Below, piece after piece: positions 7,411-9,336 of a stretch of DNA of 9,336 nt. The notes beneath the pieces are model-generated. The model saw only the letters and a program-made list of their open reading frames with translations. It was not told where the DNA came from and did no database searches. Each line of letters begins with the position of its first letter. Position 1 is the stretch's first letter. The translations under genes and the position numbers were made by a program. Source of the stretch: Bacteroidota bacterium (GTDB lineage: Bacteria > Bacteroidota > Ignavibacteria > Ignavibacteriales > Melioribacteraceae); the NCBI GenBank assembly GCA_021814855.1, contig JAKAHQ010000037.1:1-9336 (forward strand). Direction: 5' to 3'.

Positions 7411-7638
7411 ATGGAACTAGTAGAAGAAATCACGGCATTCGTCGATAACGAACTAAACGACTATCCTATCAAGTGCAGGATGGAAGAACTTATTGGATTC
7501 GATTTCGTGATTCAGCAGGAATATTTAATCCAAAAAAATGTTAAGGACTTGCTAAGAAAAAGATTTGCATGTTGCGCAAAGTCAAATCATCTTAGAGAAA
7601 GGATTAGAGAAAGAATTCGTCAATCAAAAATAAATTAA
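7411..7638 (+). CDS. Small anti-sigma-factor-like protein
   Basis: This 75-residue soluble protein has no transmembrane segment. It resembles the core of short anti-sigma factors found next to SigH/RpoE-like ECF genes: an acidic N-terminal helix (ITAFVDNELND, residues 7-17), a Cys22 region, FDFVIQQEYLIQKNVKDLLRKRF (30-52) matching the usual D..i..EY..Q..vK.llr.r pattern, then Cys54-Cys55 and LRERIRERIR (61-70). The HxxxCxxC zinc motif of ZAS-type anti-sigma factors is absent; three cysteines (22, 54, 55) and His60 remain and could bind metal or form a disulfide. It lies 14 bases after the sigma gene and 5 bases before the Usp gene, so co-expression is very likely. Anti-sigma function is inferred from this resemblance and the gene order. 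The ATG lacks a visible Shine-Dalgarno. Confidence 0.7.
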   Translation: MELVEEITAFVDNELNDYPIKCRMEELIGFDFVIQQEYLIQKNVKDLLRKRFACCAKSNHLRERIRERIRQSKIN

Positions 7639-7643
7639 TACCT

Positions 7644-8093
7644 ATGTTCAACATTCACACCATTGTAGTACCGACTGATTTCAGCCGGCTTTCCCGTTCC
7701 GCTTTTGAATACGCTAAAGATGTAGCGGAGATGTCGGACGCAACAATTCACCTAATTCATGTGCTGGAGAAAAACCCTCATTTTATACAGCAAAAGGTTT
7801 CTGATCAATCCGAAGCCGAGTTTATAAGAGCTGCAGAAAATGAAGCTGAGAAAAAGTTACTCTCGGCTAGGGAAGAATTCGAAGATTCGGAAATTCAAAT
7901 AGTGCATTGCCTACGTAAAGGAGTCGATTATGAAGAAATTGTAAATTATGCCAAAGAAGTAAACGCAAGTTTAATTGTGATTGCTACTCACAGCCGGACA
8001 GGGGCACTACACAATTTATTAGGCAGTGTGGCCGAAAAGGTTATACGCTATTCAAAGTGCCCGGTTTTGGTAATTCCTCCTTCGGAAGATTAG
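7644..8093 (+). CDS. Universal stress protein (UspA family)
   Basis: This 149-residue single-domain Usp has the usual alpha/beta Rossmann-like fold: IHTIVVPTDFSRLSRSAFEYA at the N-terminus (Asp12 in the nucleotide-binding site), TIHLIHV (34-40), VNASLIVIATHSRTG (106-120), and LLGSVAEKVIRYSKCPVLVIPP (125-146). The ATP-binding signature G-x2-G-x9-G-(S/T) is partly altered, reading Ala114-x2-Ser117-x9-Gly127-Ser128, so ATP binding is uncertain. Usp proteins support survival under starvation, oxidative or other stress, usually as dimers in the cytoplasm. The gene begins 5 bases after the anti-sigma-like stop and has no visible Shine-Dalgarno, consistent with being the last gene of the sigma operon. 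Confidence 0.93.
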   Translation: MFNIHTIVVPTDFSRLSRSAFEYAKDVAEMSDATIHLIHVLEKNPHFIQQKVSDQSEAEFIRAAENEAEKKLLSAREEFEDSEIQIVHCLRKGVDYEEIVNYAKEVNASLIVIATHSRTGALHNLLGSVAEKVIRYSKCPVLVIPPSED

Positions 8094-8111
8094 AAAAATA
8101 ATCCGCTCCAA

Positions 8112-8143
8112 TTTGATTATTTAAGCCCAATTCCATAGGTTTG
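8112..8143 (+). promoter_or_regulatory. Bacteroidota-type promoter for rpsU
   Basis: TTTG (8112-8115), a 20-base spacer, then TAGGTTTG (8136-8143) matches the Bacteroidota housekeeping promoter pattern, -33 TTTG and -7 TAnnTTTG with about 19-21 bases between. Transcription would start several bases downstream, giving a leader of roughly 35 bases that contains the Shine-Dalgarno. The overlapping TTGACA (8141-8146) has no -10 partner at 16-18 bases and is probably coincidental. The motif gives rpsU transcription independent of the sigma/Usp operon. Confidence 0.5.
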
Positions 8144-8165
8144 ACACGCAAAAATTTTTCAACAA

Positions 8166-8178
8166 GAAGGCAGGTGAT
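8166..8178 (+). promoter_or_regulatory. Extended Shine-Dalgarno of rpsU
   Basis: GAAGGCAGGTGAT agrees at 11 of 13 positions with the full complement of the usual bacterial 16S 3' end, including an unbroken AGGTGAT, and ends 5 bases before the TTG start. It is much longer than the sites of most neighbouring genes. Confidence 0.65.
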
Positions 8179-8183
8179 AAAAG

Positions 8184-8387
8184 TTGGTTGGAATTACCGT
8201 TCAAGAGAACGAGAATATTGATAAAGCGTTAAAGCGTTTTAAAAAGAAATATGAACGTTCCGGTATTTTGAAAGAGTACAAAAAAAGGACCTCATACGTT
8301 AAACCGTCGATCGAAAAAAGAATGGACGCAATAAAAGCTAAACGTAGAGCATCGCGCGACCAAGCCATGCGTGATAGAAAAGGTTGA
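8184..8387 (+). CDS. rpsU: 30S ribosomal protein S21 (bS21)
   Basis: This 67-residue, strongly basic protein matches bS21 along its length: VGITVQENENIDKALKRFKKKYERSGILKEYKKRTSYVKPS followed by the Lys/Arg-rich tail KRMDAIKAKRRASRDQ. E. coli bS21 is 71 residues. It sits on the small-subunit platform near the 3' end of 16S rRNA and affects initiation. In Bacteroidota bS21 helps to sequester the anti-Shine-Dalgarno. The start is a TTG, chosen because MVGITV is the family N-terminus and the extended Shine-Dalgarno ends 5 bases upstream. The next Met, residue 48, is far inside. The gene has its own promoter-like motif and ends just before a strong terminator, so it looks monocistronic. Confidence 0.93.
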   Translation: MVGITVQENENIDKALKRFKKKYERSGILKEYKKRTSYVKPSIEKRMDAIKAKRRASRDQAMRDRKG

Positions 8388-8403
8388 TTGGCTAAATGTA
8401 GTT

Positions 8404-8442
8404 TAAAACAAAAAACCCGGTTATGCCGGGTTTTTTGTTTTA
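8404..8442. terminator. Bidirectional Rho-independent terminator between rpsU and LOG gene
   Basis: A perfect 17-bp inverted repeat (8404-8420 with 8426-8442) has a CCCGG/CCGGG base, a 5-base TTATG loop, and A-rich and T-rich outer arms. Read on either strand it gives a GC hairpin followed by TTTTTTGTTTT, so it can end both convergent transcripts. It lies 16 bases after the rpsU stop. Confidence 0.92.
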
Positions 8443-9290
8443 TGAGGGAAGATTTTTTTACCGCTTATTTTTTTCTTATGATTGTTCAAATAATTCTTAG
8501 TAAAATACGAAGTTATTTTTTCAAAGGCGTCGTCTACTGTGCTTGAAAAATCAAACAGTTTCATATCGCTTGAATTTATCATTCCGTGTTCAATCAGCTT
8601 ATCAAAATTAATTACCTCGCGCCAGTAACTCTCTCCGTAAATTAAAATCTTTAGCGGGCTCGATTTTTTATGTGTTTGAACAAGAGTCAATATTTCCATC
8701 AATTCGTCCATCGTTCCGAATCCTCCGGGAAATGCGATAAGAGCTTTTGCCAGGTATGAAAACCAAAACTTTCTCATAAAGAAATAATGAAACTCAAATG
8801 CGAGGTTAGGGTCGACATACTTGTTAACAAACTGTTCAAACGGTATGCTGATATTCAAACCAATAGAAGGACCTTTGGCAAGTTTAGCGCCTTTGTTTGC
8901 CGCTTCCATTATGCCGGGACCCCCACCGCTGCAAACAATAAATCTTTTTTCATTAACCGGAAGCGACATTGACCATTCCGTCAAACGGCGCGAAAGTTCA
9001 ACAGCATCTTCATAGTACTGCGACATTTCCAAAACTTTAAGCGCGTTATTAAATTTTCGTTTTGAAGAAGGAGCTTTTTCTTTTTTAGCCGAACTCAAAA
9101 GTTTTAATGCCTCCCTTCGAGATATGATTCTTGCAGAGCCGAAAAATACTATTGTATCCACGATGTTGTTTTTTTCGAATCTTGACTTAGGTTCATAAAA
9201 TTCCGAAAGGATTCTTACCGTGCGCGCATCAGGGGAGTTTAAAAAATTAAAATTATTATATGCCTTTACGGGCTTAGCGTATTTTTTCAT
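8421..9290 (-). CDS. LOG family/TIGR00730-type Rossmann-fold protein
   Basis: From the ATG at 9290 this is 289 residues. It has the signatures of the LOG (formerly 'lysine decarboxylase-like') family: VFFGSAR (48-54), CSGGGPGIMEAANKGA (120-135), IGLNISIP (143-150), MRKFWF (172-177) with the active-site Arg, and PGGFGTMDE (188-196) with the catalytic Glu. Characterised members hydrolyse nucleoside 5'-monophosphates such as cytokinin ribotides or AMP, releasing ribose 5-phosphate; the bacterial substrate here is not known. The longer N-terminus (YNNFNFLNSPDARTVRILSEFYEP) is typical of the larger, roughly 250-300 residue subgroup. An in-frame ATG at 9332 would add 14 residues, but family similarity begins after Met at 9290 and TGGTG lies 5 bases upstream of that Met, so the shorter form is preferred. 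The last codons and the TAA stop lie inside the terminator hairpin. Confidence 0.9.
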   Translation of the reverse strand: MKKYAKPVKAYNNFNFLNSPDARTVRILSEFYEPKSRFEKNNIVDTIVFFGSARIISRREALKLLSSAKKEKAPSSKRKFNNALKVLEMSQYYEDAVELSRRLTEWSMSLPVNEKRFIVCSGGGPGIMEAANKGAKLAKGPSIGLNISIPFEQFVNKYVDPNLAFEFHYFFMRKFWFSYLAKALIAFPGGFGTMDELMEILTLVQTHKKSSPLKILIYGESYWREVINFDKLIEHGMINSSDMKLFDFSSTVDDAFEKITSYFTKNYLNNHKKKISGKKIFPHKTKNPA

Positions 9291-9336
9291 TTTAGCACCA
9301 ATAGAAATTTGAAGGAAGGATGTCGATATCATTCTG

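Noticed and set aside
8096..8122. AAATAATC/GATTATTT inverted repeat after the Usp gene, considered as its terminator
   Set aside because: The stem is only 8 AT-rich pairs with an 11-base loop, no T-run follows, and its right arm overlaps the rpsU promoter -33 element. Probably chance.
8141..8146. TTGACA as a classical -35 element for rpsU
   Set aside because: No -10-like hexamer lies 16-18 bases downstream; that stretch is the Shine-Dalgarno region. The overlapping TAnnTTTG pattern explains it better.
9291..9332. Longer LOG protein starting at the ATG at 9332
   Set aside because: The 14 extra residues show no family similarity and that ATG is too close to the window edge to judge its ribosome binding site; the Met at 9290 has TGGTG at good spacing.
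1..9336. CRISPR array, transposon ends, tRNA or phage genes
   Set aside because: No regularly spaced repeats, transposase or integrase frames, or cloverleaf-like sequences were seen by eye anywhere in the window.

Overview
The window is AT-rich bacterial chromosome, densely packed with ordinary housekeeping and stress genes. The gene styles point to the Bacteroidota/Chlorobiota/Ignavibacteriota group, perhaps Ignavibacteria. The support is a beta-barrel protein with a Gram-negative signal peptide, a CyaB-type CYTH protein, an AddB-like nuclease, a cytosolic M14 peptidase, and a Bacteroidota-style promoter (TTTG-N20-TAGGTTTG) before rpsU. This placement is inference from style, not from a marker gene. 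I see no mobile element, CRISPR array, tRNA, rRNA or prophage, and no gap between genes exceeds about 130 bases.

Layout. (1) 1-3262, minus strand: a CYTH-domain protein followed, with a 4-base ATGA overlap, by a long AddB-like PD-(D/E)XK nuclease gene that runs off the left edge. The window ends 10 codons after the first predicted catalytic aspartate. (2) 3398-4764, plus strand: a secreted outer-membrane beta-barrel protein and a DUF2461 protein whose TTG start overlaps the preceding stop. (3) 4812-5351, minus strand: a thioredoxin-like CNHC protein, convergent with the DUF2461 gene and divergent from the next gene. (4) 5465-6706, plus strand: a cytosolic M14 zinc carboxypeptidase-like protein. 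(5) 6785-8093, plus strand: a tight three-gene cluster of ECF sigma factor, small anti-sigma-like protein and universal stress protein. (6) 8184-8387, plus strand: rpsU (ribosomal protein bS21) with its own promoter-like motif, a very good Shine-Dalgarno sequence and a TTG start. (7) 8404-8442: a perfect bidirectional terminator hairpin. (8) 8421-9290, minus strand: a LOG-family (TIGR00730-type) Rossmann protein whose stop codon lies in the loop of that hairpin.

How the genes fit together. The sigma, anti-sigma-like and Usp genes look like a stress-response operon. The CYTH and AddB-like genes are probably translated in a coupled way, linking a triphosphate-binding fold to a recombination nuclease for no known reason. 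The rest looks like a run of short independent transcription units. I did not find a convincing new multi-gene system. The most useful leads are the rpsU control region, the small Cys-Cys anti-sigma-like protein and the CYTH/AddB-like coupling. Three of the nine genes use non-ATG starts (TTG, GTG, TTG).
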